Of a stretch of 64,000 nucleotides of DNA, positions 26,229 through 34,754 are shown piece after piece. Numbering within the stretch: position 1 is the first letter of the stretch; every line of letters starts with the position of its first letter. This DNA is from VAZQ01 sp045811525. GTDB lineage: Bacteria > Pseudomonadota > Alphaproteobacteria > Rhizobiales > Xanthobacteraceae. Where the stretch lies: NCBI GenBank assembly GCA_045811525.1, contig JBJMTV010000003.1, forward strand, positions 1 to 64,000. The letters run 5' to 3'. The position numbers were made by a program, and so were the translations under genes. The notes beneath the pieces were generated by a model. That model was not told where the DNA came from and searched no databases. It worked only from the letters and a program-made list of their open reading frames with translations.

Positions 26229-26468
26229 ATGGCGGACATTAAAGAGCACATGAAGGTGATCGGCAAAGACGGCACCGCCCTTGGCACGGTCGACCGCGTC
26301 GAGGCCGACCGCATCAAGCTGACCAAGAAGGATAGTCCTCCCGGTCACCAAGGCCACCACCATTACATCGATCGCAAGCTGGTCGGCTCCGTGGAAGGCG
26401 ATACCGTGAAGCTCTCGGTGAACGCCGACGCCGTCCCGAAATCCGAGCAGTCGGGTCAGAAGGTTTAA
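26229..26468 (+). CDS. DUF2171-family small protein
   Basis: A 79-residue protein: MADIKEHMKVIGKDGTALG, then VDRVEADRIKLTK and HHHYIDRKLVGSV. This is the short DUF2171 (PRC-barrel-like) pattern, in which a residue string IKEHM-V-G-DG-HVG is typical. These proteins are common single-copy small genes in Rhizobiales and may be stress-linked, but the function is unknown. The ATG is preceded by TTGGAGAACACTC, a good ribosome site. Confidence 0.8.
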   Translation: MADIKEHMKVIGKDGTALGTVDRVEADRIKLTKKDSPPGHQGHHHYIDRKLVGSVEGDTVKLSVNADAVPKSEQSGQKV

Positions 26469-26550
26469 AAGGACGTTCCGACGGAGCGCGGCGATAAGTC
26501 CAGCTAGACCGAACAAGCAAAGCGCATGGCCGAACACAGCCCGCCATTCG

Positions 26551-26690
26551 GTGATTGGCGTGCGTTCTGTGTCCGCTGCGCACCGGAGACAGAGACGCAG
26601 ACGCTAGGCTGTTCAGGTGAACAGGTGGAGGGAAGTGCGGCTTGGAGGCTCTACGGTTCCTTTCGTTACGTGTAACGCTCCTTGTTTCAG
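26551..26690. repeat. Diverged repeat, copy A
   Basis: About 140 bp resembling 28520-28675 in the same orientation. Shared words are GTGAT, TTCTGT, TGCGCACCG, GAGACGC, GGCTGTTCA, and the end TTTCGT-ACGTGTAACGCTC with CTTCAG/TTTCAG. It overlaps the 3' end of the small exported gene (26613-27017). Confidence 0.5.
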
Positions 26691-27017
26691 CTCAAGAATC
26701 AGTCTGTCTCCGGTGTCGTGTCGGGCAATGGCGGTATTGAAAGGCTGCATCATCACTGCCTGGTAACAACACAAACGAGAAGTGAAGGTGCAGCCGTCCC
26801 CGCCCGCAAGGGATCGGCTCGCGCTATTGTTCATAGCCGTGTCGCATTCACCTTTGGTGAGAAAGGTGGCCACCTGAAGGATTTGAACGCCAGTCACCAA
26901 ATACATGATGATGGCGGGTGCCGGAGCGGGCGCTGGTACGGGTCCGGGTATCTGGGCGTGGGCGCATGTAGCTCCCGCAATTCCGGCCAAAAGAAAAAGT
27001 TCAATTACCCGTCTCAT
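26613..27017 (-). CDS. Small exported hypothetical protein
   Basis: A 134-residue product; the ATG at 27017 follows a strong TTGGAGGAG. The signal peptide is residues 1-22 (RRVIELFLLAGIAGATCAHA). A Pro/Ala spacer (PGPVPAPAPAPA) follows, then MYLVTGVQILQVATFLTKGEC and three more Cys (GDGCTF, RLCCYQ), suggesting a disulfide-stabilised small domain. The C-terminal part lies in the repeat copy A, so its end may have been reshaped by that repeat. Function unknown. Confidence 0.6.
   Translation of the reverse strand: MRRVIELFLLAGIAGATCAHAQIPGPVPAPAPAPAIIMYLVTGVQILQVATFLTKGECDTAMNNSASRSLAGGDGCTFTSRLCCYQAVMMQPFNTAIARHDTGDRLILELKQGALHVTKGTVEPPSRTSLHLFT
26664..26677. repeat. CGTTACGTGTAACG palindrome (copy 2)
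   Basis: A 14-bp inverted repeat within repeat copy A, related to 22942, 28644 and 28705. Confidence 0.5.
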
Positions 27018-27123
27018 GAGAGACTCCTCCAAAGGTTGATGCGATCTAAGTCTGCATTTGTTGATTGCAGGCACACAAGCCCGCGGCGCTCCTACTTGGC
27101 GGGACTTACAACGCGCACCGTGA

Positions 27124-28386
27124 TCAGGCGGGTCTTCGCACCCACAGCAGCAGCGTAATCATGAACAGCAGCGCGGCGCTGAGTGCCAGGGAGGCGTGAA
27201 TGCCGACAAGGGTGCCGCCCAATCCAATAGTTACCCCGCTGAATGCGCGCAGCCCAAGCCCCGCCATGCTGTAGAGGCCGAGAACGCGGCCGCGGATCGC
27301 GGTGGGTGCGTTGAGTTGGACCAGCGTCTGCGTCATTGAATTATAGGAAAGCTCGCAGAAGCCTGCCGCAAACAGGAGGAGCAGGGCAGTATGGTAGCTG
27401 TCGGTCAGAGCAAAACCGGCGAGCGCTGCGCACCAGATCATCACCAGTACGAAAGCAGTATGCGGGCGCGGCGGCAGCAACCCGGTGCCTTCCAACAGCA
27501 CGCCGGCGGCGAGCGCCCCGGCCGCGTCGGCGGCGAGCAGCATCCCGTAGAACAGACCGGTTTTCCTCTCTCCGAGATCCTGCGCAAAATTCGGCATTTG
27601 CGGTTGATAGGCGTGACTGATCAGCATCGCGGCGCTGCCGGACAGCAGGATCATCGCGACGATGATGCGGTGGCCGCGAATAGCCGCAATCGTTGTCACG
27701 ACATCGGAGAAGCCGCGCACCGGCCGCGCCGGTGGCCGTTCCGGCTGGTAGCGCGGTCCGTACGGCGCGCGCCACAGGAAGAGAATGAGCGGCAGGTAAA
27801 GGACCGCGTTGACGAGAATGCCCCATGTCGGCCCAAGCACCAGCAGGAACAACGCGCCGACCGCAGGTCCCGCCAGCAGCCCGAGATAACGAGAAGTGGC
27901 GTTGAGCCGCACGGCGCTCGGCAACATCTTGAGCCCAACGATATCATAGAGCAGCACCTGACCCGGCGGGCCCCAGAAGACGCTCGCCATTCCATGCACG
28001 GTAAGGATGACTGCGGAGTGCCACGGTGCGAGTACGCCGGCGAGGAACAGCACTCCCCACGCCACCGAGCATCCCATAAAGAGGACCATGCCGAGTTGCA
28101 CCAGCCGGCGCGAATCATATCGGTCGGCGAGCGCGCCTGCGGTCACGCCGAACAGCAGCATGGGCAGCCAGTGCGATACCATTGCGTAGCCGCCGAGGGC
28201 TGGCGAATGGAACTTCTGAAAGACCACCCAGTAGCTGATCACATGCTCGACGCTGTCGGCCATCATGGCGACGGCCGACGTGAGGAAGTAGATCAGAAAG
28301 CCTCGATCGCGGAGCGCTGCAAAGGAACGTCGTGAAGGCCTAGGGCTTGCAGCCGGTCCCGGAGGTTCAGTATCGGTCGCGATCAC
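27124..28386 (-). CDS. MFS transporter (EntS/DHA3-type)
   Basis: A 420-residue integral protein with about 12 hydrophobic segments. The loop between segments 2 and 3 reads GALADRYDSRRLVQLG, the major-facilitator signature. Overall it resembles the MFS_3/EntS-like branch of exporters (LPMLLFGVTAGALADRY; NSMTQTLVQLNAP followed by RGRVLGLYSM). These act as proton-driven exporters of siderophores or drugs. The GTG start at 28386 has only a weak GGAAA before it. The gene is bracketed by diverged repeats at 26551-26690 and 28400-28675. Substrate unknown. Confidence 0.85.
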   Translation of the reverse strand: MIATDTEPPGPAASPRPSRRSFAALRDRGFLIYFLTSAVAMMADSVEHVISYWVVFQKFHSPALGGYAMVSHWLPMLLFGVTAGALADRYDSRRLVQLGMVLFMGCSVAWGVLFLAGVLAPWHSAVILTVHGMASVFWGPPGQVLLYDIVGLKMLPSAVRLNATSRYLGLLAGPAVGALFLLVLGPTWGILVNAVLYLPLILFLWRAPYGPRYQPERPPARPVRGFSDVVTTIAAIRGHRIIVAMILLSGSAAMLISHAYQPQMPNFAQDLGERKTGLFYGMLLAADAAGALAAGVLLEGTGLLPPRPHTAFVLVMIWCAALAGFALTDSYHTALLLLFAAGFCELSYNSMTQTLVQLNAPTAIRGRVLGLYSMAGLGLRAFSGVTIGLGGTLVGIHASLALSAALLFMITLLLWVRRPA

Positions 28387-28399
28387 GGTAATTGTTTCC

Positions 28400-28475
28400 G
28401 TGATTTGTGTGCGCTCTGTCGCCGCTCTCTGCGGTGCGCACCGGAGACGGAAACGCGGAGACGGGAGGTTGTCCC
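28400..28475. repeat. Diverged repeat, copy B (partial)
   Basis: About 75 bp sharing GTGATTTGTGTGCGCTCTGT, TGCGCACCGGAGAC and ACGCGGAGACG with copies A and C. It lacks the TTCA/GTTAC half. Confidence 0.45.
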
Positions 28476-28519
28476 AATCCGGTGTAAGTTATTGCGTATA
28501 CGAGCCATTATAGTTTCTT

Positions 28520-28675
28520 GTGATCTGTGAGGGTTCTGTCTCCGGTGTCTGAACTGCGCACCGCAGATGGAGACGCGGAGAGGCGAGGCTGTTCACCTGA
28601 ACAAGGGAACGGAATGCGACACGCAGGCTACGCCGCTTCTTTTCGTGACGTGTAACGCTCTGTCCTTCAGTCCTG
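28520..28675. repeat. Diverged repeat, copy C
   Basis: About 155 bp collinear with copy A (26551-26690): GTGATCTGTGAGGGTTCTGT, then TGCGCACCGCAGATGGAGACG, GGCTGTTCACCTGAACA, and a CGTGACGTGTAACGCTC end. Copies A and C form direct repeats about 1.97 kb apart around the exported protein and MFS genes. Confidence 0.5.
28644..28657. repeat. CGTGACGTGTAACG near-palindrome (copy 3)
   Basis: One mismatch from CGTTACGTGTAACG; it lies at the end of repeat copy C. Confidence 0.45.
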
Positions 28676-28704
28676 GGGATCCGCCGCTACGCGTACAGTT
28701 AGTG

Positions 28705-28718
28705 CGTTACATGTAACG
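28705..28718. repeat. CGTTACATGTAACG palindrome (copy 4)
   Basis: A perfect 14-bp inverted repeat 61 bp after copy 3. Confidence 0.5.
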
Positions 28719-28756
28719 GCTTCGACCATGCAAAAAGACCTGCTCATAAAAGCTTG

Positions 28757-28790
28757 CACCGGCTGGATCGCACCAGGTTCGGCTGGCGCA
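28757..28790. repeat. 34-bp dispersed repeat with TTCG loop (copy 2)
   Basis: Identical to 9067-9100 except for one base (G for C at the loop-closing position), which weakens the hairpin stem in this copy. Confidence 0.6.
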
Positions 28791-28941
28791 GCTTTAGGAG
28801 CACACCGCAGGAGTTTTGCAGCACAGCTCATTACCTCGGCCACGGTTATCAGCCGCAGCGGCTGAAGCCGCGCGGCGGCGTTCGAGGCAGCAGACGAGGA
28901 TTAGCCGAAATCGCTCCCACCCTTTCTCTGCTGCGGCAACG

Positions 28942-29931
28942 CTACTGCAGCGGCAGCCCGCTCGCCTTCACCTGGTCAGCCCACTTCTTCATTTCCTGCA
29001 CGGTGAAGTCGCGCTGATAGGTCGGCGAGCGGCGATCCGCTGCGACAGGGTCGATCCCGGCATTGCGCAATCGTTCGACCGTCGTGGGCATTTCGAGCGT
29101 CTTGTTGCTGGCATCGGCGAGCTTCTGGACGATAGCCGCGGGCGTGTCCTTCGGAAAAAGGAAGGCCGACCAGAAATAGGAGTCGACGCCTGCCACGCCC
29201 TGCTCCTTGGAGGTGGTCAGCTGCGGGAACAGCGCCGAGCGGTCCGCCGTCAGCAGTGCGATGGCCTTGGCCTTGCCGCTCTCGAGCGGCTGGCGCGCGG
29301 TGGCACCGAGGGCGCAGAGATAGTCAAGACGTCCGCCGATCAGATCCTGCGCGGCGAGGCCCGAGCTGCGGTAGGGTACATGAATCGTGTCGATACTGAG
29401 CGCGGCATTGAGCTTCGCGCAGGCGAAATGCGAGCCGGAGCCCACGCCCGCGGAGCCGAACTGCATCTTCGACTGGTTGGCCTTCGCATAGGCCCCGAAC
29501 TCGGCCACCGTCTGCACCGGCAGATCTTCACGGACTATCAGCACGATCGGCTGCTCAACGACCATGCCAGCCGGGACGAAATCCTTTTGCGTGTCGTAGG
29601 GTGGTTGCTTTTGCAGGGCCGGCGCTATCGCGAGCGTGTCCACGGTTCCGAACAATACCTGGTAGCCATCCGGCGTGCTGCGCGCGACGCGCAGCGTTCC
29701 CGTCATCCCGCCGGCGCCGCCGACATTTTCGATAATGAGCTGCTGACCCAGGGCCTCCGACATGCCCACCGCAAGGATGCGCGCGGCTGTATCGGTAGAG
29801 CTGCCTGCGGCAAATGGAACGACCACGGCGACCGGTCGGGTCGGCCAACTTTGCGCCAATGCCGGAGCGGCCGCAGCGGTGCTTGCAAATGTGCTGAGCG
29901 CCAAGAACGTAAGTGTAAGCCGTTTTCGCAC
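28942..29931 (-). CDS. TTT (Bug-type) periplasmic binding protein 1
   Basis: A 329-residue exported receptor of the tripartite tricarboxylate transporter family. The signal peptide runs to about residue 27 (ending PALAQS). Family words are WPTRPVAVVVPFAAGSSTD, IENVGGAGGMTG, and HVPYRSSGLAAQDLIGGR. These proteins bind carboxylates and present them to TctAB membrane units, which are not encoded in the window. The GTG start is preceded by AAGGAGAAGGAC. It is a lone gene between repeat DNA and the DUF805 gene. Confidence 0.85.
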   Translation of the reverse strand: MRKRLTLTFLALSTFASTAAAAPALAQSWPTRPVAVVVPFAAGSSTDTAARILAVGMSEALGQQLIIENVGGAGGMTGTLRVARSTPDGYQVLFGTVDTLAIAPALQKQPPYDTQKDFVPAGMVVEQPIVLIVREDLPVQTVAEFGAYAKANQSKMQFGSAGVGSGSHFACAKLNAALSIDTIHVPYRSSGLAAQDLIGGRLDYLCALGATARQPLESGKAKAIALLTADRSALFPQLTTSKEQGVAGVDSYFWSAFLFPKDTPAAIVQKLADASNKTLEMPTTVERLRNAGIDPVAADRRSPTYQRDFTVQEMKKWADQVKASGLPLQ

Positions 29932-30125
29932 GTCCTTCTCCTTAAAGAGCGCTCGTAATCACAAGCACGTATCGGCGATTAGCGTCGAGGGTCAGCTCTG
30001 CCTTCCATTGGCACGAAACCTCTGCCCCCGCCTCTACAGCTCATTCGGAGTGCGGCCTCATCGATAAGCAGCACGGGCTCGTTTTCTCGCCGCCTGGTTC
30101 AAACGGATCGTGCCGTGCGCCGTCG

Positions 30126-30494
30126 CTACTTCGTTCGCGGCTCCCCGAAGCTATTGGGTCCGGGCGTACCCGGTTGGCATGCCCAGTAGATCAGCACCAA
30201 GCCACCAATCACTGTGAACCACAGCAGGAACCACGGGCCACTGCGATCGATATCGTGCAAGCGGCGGATCGAGACTCCCAAGGTGGGAAGAATCGAGGCG
30301 AAGAAGATGATCATGCTCACCCAGCTCAAAAGGCCCATCTGGGATCCCGGGTTGAGCGACTCGTCGACGACACCCAGCACGACGTTGATGATGACCACGG
30401 GTACGATCCAGTACCAATATTCGGCTCGCGTGGCTCGACCGGAGAAACTAGCGTAATTCCGCAGGTCTAGTCGGATCGCATCAAAAAAGTTCAT
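30126..30494 (-). CDS. DUF805-family membrane protein
   Basis: A 122-residue inner-membrane protein with four hydrophobic segments. The family signature is visible: FSGRATRAEYWYW near the N-terminus and RRLHDIDRSGPWFLL in the third-to-fourth segment loop. Function is unknown. The start at 30494 (MNFFDAIRLDLRNY) is typical for the family; the upstream extension to 30545 overlaps the end of the cytochrome gene. Confidence 0.85.
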   Translation of the reverse strand: MNFFDAIRLDLRNYASFSGRATRAEYWYWIVPVVIINVVLGVVDESLNPGSQMGLLSWVSMIIFFASILPTLGVSIRRLHDIDRSGPWFLLWFTVIGGLVLIYWACQPGTPGPNSFGEPRTK

Positions 30495-30522
30495 GTTCTT
30501 TTTCCGCCCGGGTGAAACAGGG

Positions 30523-31059
30523 CTAGTTCGGCTTTGCCGGGACAAATGTCACAAAGCCATCCCGGTTCGGCATACGTACTTTCGGCAGCGTCTGGGCATT
30601 CATGGTATCGTTCTCTCCGATGATGCCGTTGAGCTGCAAGATATAAGCGGCCACTGCGTAGACTTCGTCATTTGTCAGCGTTTTCGATTCGTTGTAAGGC
30701 ATTGCGCGCCGAACGTAATCGAAGATTGTCGTGGCATACGGCCAGAAGCTCCCAACCGTCTTCATGGGAGGTTTGTCTCCGGCCAGCGACCCTATTCCCC
30801 CAACCAATGCATCGTTCGGTTTCCCGGCTCCCTTTGTGCCGTGACACGCGACGCACTTCGACGCATAGACGGCCTCACCCTCCTTTGACGTTCCACTGCC
30901 GGGCGGCAGACCGGAGCCGTCGGGGCTTACGCTGATGTCCCACGGGGCAACTTCCTCGGGAGTTATGACCTTCCCGAGGTTTGGGCTCTCCGCGAACGCC
31001 GCAGATGAAAACAGGCCAAGTGCGCAAGCCGTGGCCAGAGCAGCGTTATGCGTAGACAT
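30523..31059 (-). CDS. soxD: Monohaem c-type cytochrome partner of SoxC (SoxD/SorB-like)
   Basis: A 178-residue periplasmic cytochrome with a signal peptide (residues 1-23, ending AAFAES). The haem site is CVACH (69-73) and the axial Met is probably Met120 in RRAMPYNES, with a class-I C-terminal helix NDEVYAVAAYIL. It accepts electrons from the molybdenum protein encoded just upstream; the two genes overlap by 14 bp. Classical Paracoccus SoxD is a longer dihaem protein, so this is the short single-haem form. It could also be named SorB-like. Confidence 0.8.
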   Translation of the reverse strand: MSTHNAALATACALGLFSSAAFAESPNLGKVITPEEVAPWDISVSPDGSGLPPGSGTSKEGEAVYASKCVACHGTKGAGKPNDALVGGIGSLAGDKPPMKTVGSFWPYATTIFDYVRRAMPYNESKTLTNDEVYAVAAYILQLNGIIGENDTMNAQTLPKVRMPNRDGFVTFVPAKPN

Positions 31060-32332
31060 GCTTCACCTCTCCCTTGTCGGACACGCCCCAGCTCGTGATC
31101 GCATTGGAGTGGTAGATCGTCCTGCTTCCACGATCAGCGATCATTTTCTCTCGTGTCGGCTGGACATAGCCTATCTCGTCAGTCGCGCGGCTTTGCAGGA
31201 CAGCGGGGCCGCCGTTCCAGCGCCAGGCCATTCGGAAACGCGTCAAGGCCTTCGAGAGCACTGGCTCCTGCAGAGCCGCGGGCGCCCAACTCTTGCCGCC
31301 GTCGGCGGAGATTTCGACTTTAGCGATCTTGCCGTAGCCCGACCAGCCAATGCCTGCGATGTCATAGATGCCCGGTTCCGTCATGGCGAGGCCTGGTGAT
31401 GGACGCGTAATCACCGACTTGCTTTCCTGCGGAAACACGAACTGGAGCGATTTACCGTCAGCCATCGTGATCGTGTACTTCGAGGTCTCGTCCTTGGTCA
31501 TTGTGGGGGCTTCGGTCAGCTTGATACGCCGAAGCCATTTCACGTTCATGTTGCCTTCGTATCCCGGAAGCAGCAGCCGCATGGGATAGCCATTCGCCGG
31601 CCGCACGCGCTCGCCGTTCTGGTAAAGGGCAATCAGAGCGTCCTGCATGATCTCTGCCAGCGGCACACTGCGGCTCATCCCGGCGGAGTCGGCACCTTCC
31701 GCCAGAATCCACTTCGCCGTCGGATCCACGCCAGCTTCCTGCAGCAGGACGGCGAGTTTGACGCCGGTCCACTCGGCGCAAGAGACTAGACCGTGAATCT
31801 GCTGAACTCCGACTTGCGGGGGCTCCTTCTGGTAAAGCAGTTGGCCGTTGCCGCCGCATTCGATGAAGGCGATCCGTGACTCCATCGGATAGCGCGTCAG
31901 CTCATCGAGCGTGAAGAGAAGCGGTCGCTTGACTAGGCCGTGGATGAGGAGCCGGTGAACATCCGGGTTGATATCGGGAATCCCGCTATGGTGGCGCTCG
32001 AAATGCAAGCCGTTCGGCGTAATCATCCCAGTGAGCAGATGATGAGGTGTTCGCGACGCGCCGGTGCCAGTGGTGCCGGGGGCCGACGCGAAGGTTCGCA
32101 CCACCTTGTTTTCGTATTTGGACGGCTGCCCATAAGGGACGAATGGAGCCCCCGGCGTTTTCATCCACGGCTCGACTGTCAAAGGGCTAGCCGTCGCCGA
32201 ATCCGGAAGAGTCGTGGCTGCCGTTGTCGCCGCCGCGGCTGCACCGCCTAAGAAGACGCGTCGGTCGAGCAATCCGTTTCCTGCGACGATCTCAGCGTCA
32301 ATCGTCGCGCCGTTGGCTTTGCGATGTCGCAT
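31046..32332 (-). CDS. soxC: Sulfane/sulfite dehydrogenase molybdenum subunit SoxC
   Basis: A 428-residue member of the sulfite-oxidase family. The twin-arginine signal is DRRVFLGG (Arg24-Arg25), consistent with folded export with cofactor. The molybdopterin-binding Cys159 is in AFIECGGNGQ, and the C-terminal dimerisation region (EISADGGKSWAPA) is present. SoxC with its cytochrome oxidises sulfane sulfur or sulfite in the periplasm. The ATG at 32332 has GGAGGAGGG upstream; a longer frame exists but would bury the Tat signal. The rest of the sox gene set (soxXYZAB) is not in the window. Confidence 0.9.
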   Translation of the reverse strand: MRHRKANGATIDAEIVAGNGLLDRRVFLGGAAAAATTAATTLPDSATASPLTVEPWMKTPGAPFVPYGQPSKYENKVVRTFASAPGTTGTGASRTPHHLLTGMITPNGLHFERHHSGIPDINPDVHRLLIHGLVKRPLLFTLDELTRYPMESRIAFIECGGNGQLLYQKEPPQVGVQQIHGLVSCAEWTGVKLAVLLQEAGVDPTAKWILAEGADSAGMSRSVPLAEIMQDALIALYQNGERVRPANGYPMRLLLPGYEGNMNVKWLRRIKLTEAPTMTKDETSKYTITMADGKSLQFVFPQESKSVITRPSPGLAMTEPGIYDIAGIGWSGYGKIAKVEISADGGKSWAPAALQEPVLSKALTRFRMAWRWNGGPAVLQSRATDEIGYVQPTREKMIADRGSRTIYHSNAITSWGVSDKGEVKHVYA

Positions 32333-32710
32333 GATGCCCTCCTCCAAGTGGAGCCAAACGTCCGCCGGCCGAAGCGCAAGGTTACCCACTCACTGCGGGC
32401 ACGTATATACGTATGCATCAGATTGGCGAGAAACCTGAGCACGGCACTCGAATGAATCGCGAGTGCGCGGCTCACGACTACTATGGGCCGCGGGCCGCCT
32501 TACCGCTCGCACTGCGACGGCAAGTGCGGGCACAGCACGAGCTCGCCGCTCCTAGAGGGCGAGGCCGCTTGCGACTTACTCGAAGGACAGCCGGTGACCT
32601 GCGACAGCGTGGAGCAGGCGGGCAAAGATTGCAGAGATTGATCCACCACCACATCGGCATGCGGGAGCACAATCAAGCTCCAATAACGATCAACCATTGC
32701 GAAGGCACAC
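32333..32710. other. Intergenic stretch
   Basis: About 380 bp upstream of soxC and downstream of the HPP gene. No convincing gene is seen; it should hold the soxCD promoter. Confidence 0.5.
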
Positions 32711-33235
32711 TTACCACCACCGCGTCGGCCAAGTATCCCTTCTATTGGGTCCTCGCGCCACGAGATTATGCCAGCAGAAGGCAAACAGCGCGAGCATCAG
32801 AGCGCCGACGCCGACCGGCACAACGAGAAAGCTCCATGACATGTTGTTGGTTACTACAACCAGCGGATCGATCCCCGCTGGGGGGTGAAACGTGCCGGTC
32901 AAATGCATAGCAACCATCGCGAGACCCACGGCCAATGCCGCAGCCCACATGGCCGGCCCGCACAGCTTGACGAGAAGGAGGCCAACGACCGTGGAGACGA
33001 GGTGGCCGCCTATGAGTTCACGCGGCTGCGCCGGGTCTGCCTTGGGCGACCCCAATACTGTAACGATTGACGTCGCGAACGGCACTGCTACCAGCGGAAA
33101 CGCCGTAGTGGCCGAGAACGCCTCCATGCTTCCGATCGCGATGGCACCGCCCCCGGCTCCAGCAAGCATGGCAACAATTTGAATTCGGTCGAACATGCAG
33201 GACGGGCGGTTGGGGACTGAGCGACTCTTGTCCAT
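32711..33235 (-). CDS. HPP-family membrane protein
   Basis: A 174-residue inner-membrane protein with four hydrophobic segments and the family-naming motif TFHPPAGIDPL in the third. Some HPP proteins are linked to nitrite transport in chloroplasts and cyanobacteria; the bacterial role is otherwise unclear. The ATG at 33235 (MDKSRSVPN) follows GCGGAGAAACG, which decides against the longer frame starting at 33307. It stands alone upstream of soxCD in the same direction, 378 bp away. Confidence 0.85.
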   Translation of the reverse strand: MDKSRSVPNRPSCMFDRIQIVAMLAGAGGGAIAIGSMEAFSATTAFPLVAVPFATSIVTVLGSPKADPAQPRELIGGHLVSTVVGLLLVKLCGPAMWAAALAVGLAMVAMHLTGTFHPPAGIDPLVVVTNNMSWSFLVVPVGVGALMLALFAFCWHNLVARGPNRRDTWPTRWW

Positions 33236-33668
33236 CGTTTCTCCGCGACTTTGTCGACAAACATGCACCGAGGCCGGGCGCTTCGCCATCAGCGTGTTGT
33301 GGGCCATCCTACGTGTTCTTCGCCGGCATCTTCGCCATGTTCGGATGCGGCACCGTTCCCGTTACCACTGTCCGCTCACTCGTTTGCCAACCGAAGGCGC
33401 ACCTGAATCACGAAGGGCAGGCCTCGCTCTGCACGTGATGGGAGTTGACCACCTGAGTTAGGGCGCTGCACTCAGTCGACGGTTCCAGTGCTGCAGGTGT
33501 GGCGTGGCGACCGGCAAACGATACGAGCTGCCGCCGGCCGTTACCGAACGATATGTCACTCTGCACGACAACTACGACTGCCAGAATTAACTAACTGCCA
33601 ATCCTACGCGCACTTAAAAAACTTCCGTGGCCAGGCGAATCTCTTCCCGTGCAGACCTGGCGCACTGA
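33236..33668. other. Intergenic stretch
   Basis: About 430 bp between the HPP gene and the end of the catabolic gene string. Nothing coding is supported. Confidence 0.5.
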
Positions 33669-34643
33669 TTAATACGCCTGCAAATATTTCGTCACATCCA
33701 CTTTCTCGGGGAGCGTGCCGGCTGCTGTGAAAAAGTCGATGAACTGCTGATACTCGGCCTTGTTTCTGACGCTCAACTCGTCAGCTGCGTAGTAACGAAC
33801 CATGGGCACCGTATCGACCACGTCCTCGGGAGTGAGCGTATTCTTGGCCAGGTATTTGCGTGCCTCATTCGGATTCTCGTTGACGAAGTGGATGGCTTTT
33901 TTCCAGACGGCAGCAAAGCGTCTCGCGACATCGGGACGGCTTTGAACGAAGGTGGTCGTGACAGCGCACCCGGCTGCAAATGCGTTGCCATTCTCGTCGC
34001 CCAGAATGTATTTCGCGATAACACCGGACTCGAGGGTGCGTGCGACGCCGAGCTTTCGCATGGTCGAAGCCTGCGGCTCGAGCGTGTAGCCGGCATCGAA
34101 GGTGCCGGAGACCATGACGTTGACATGTTGGCTCATGTCGAGCTGATCGATCGTATAGTCGCCAGCTTTGAGTCCCACTTTCGCGAGCACCGCTTTCGCG
34201 GCTAGGATATTGGCGGGCCCCGGGGCCGACATGATCCGCGCTCCCCTGAGGTCCTTGATGGAGTCCGCGGCGTAATCCTTGCGGACAACGAATTGCTCCA
34301 TCTGGTAGTTTTTGTTCTGGCTGTGGACGCCGATGTACATAGCGACACCGGGCTTCTTGAGATTGGCGTTCATTGCCTCAATGGTGACGAGCACGATGGC
34401 GGCCTCGATCTGGTCGCCGATCATCGCAGCGATGTTGGGCGGTCCGCCGATGAGCCGTATCGTCTCCGGCTCGATATTTTGTTCCTTGAAATAGCCGCGT
34501 TCGATGGCGGCGAAATACGGAACCGAGGAAGCGGTCGGAAACACGCCAACTTTGACTTTGTCCTGCGCGGCCGCCGGCCCAAGGCCGCAGATCATGGCGG
34601 CCATCATTGCCAACCCAAAAGTGTTCAATCGCGTCATGCGCAT
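33669..34643 (-). CDS. NMT1/SsuA-like periplasmic binding protein 1
   Basis: A 324-residue exported protein; the ATG at 34643 is preceded by AAAGGA and followed by a signal peptide ending PAAAQ. It has the NMT1/THI5-like fold marks: VKVGVFPTASSVPYFAAIERG, KEQNIEPE, and TSGTFDAG-like hinge segment VSGTFDAGYTLEP. It is the last gene of the minus-strand string and is more SsuA-like than the other four binding proteins of the island, which share a GDGG...LLYNE start. It should deliver a small organic ligand (nitrate/sulfonate/thiamine-like class) to an ABC importer. The ligand is unknown. Confidence 0.8.
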   Translation of the reverse strand: MRMTRLNTFGLAMMAAMICGLGPAAAQDKVKVGVFPTASSVPYFAAIERGYFKEQNIEPETIRLIGGPPNIAAMIGDQIEAAIVLVTIEAMNANLKKPGVAMYIGVHSQNKNYQMEQFVVRKDYAADSIKDLRGARIMSAPGPANILAAKAVLAKVGLKAGDYTIDQLDMSQHVNVMVSGTFDAGYTLEPQASTMRKLGVARTLESGVIAKYILGDENGNAFAAGCAVTTTFVQSRPDVARRFAAVWKKAIHFVNENPNEARKYLAKNTLTPEDVVDTVPMVRYYAADELSVRNKAEYQQFIDFFTAAGTLPEKVDVTKYLQAY

Positions 34644-34754
34644 GGCATCCTTTCCATGACCCGTCTCCCCTGATTGCAGGATCTTAGCAGATCCTAACAG
34701 CAACAAACGGCCCATGCACATCCTGAGGTAGAGGTAGGCCGCGAGCCGCCGCGG

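Larger units (their letters stand above)
28387..28941. other. Repeat-rich intergenic stretch
   Basis: About 550 bp with no gene. It contains repeat copies B and C, two GTTAC-type palindromes and the second copy of the 34-bp hairpin repeat. Confidence 0.6.

Noticed and set aside
26847..26861. TTCACC-TTT-GGTGAG match to the element palindrome family
   Set aside because: It lies inside the coding part of the small exported protein (FLTKGEC codons), far from the integrative element, and is imperfect; likely chance.
27391..28335. Plus-strand open frame of 314 codons
   Set aside because: Antisense to the MFS gene; the product is charged and low in hydrophobic core.
28816..29958. Plus-strand open frame of 380 codons
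   Set aside because: Antisense to TTT binding protein 1, with no motif.
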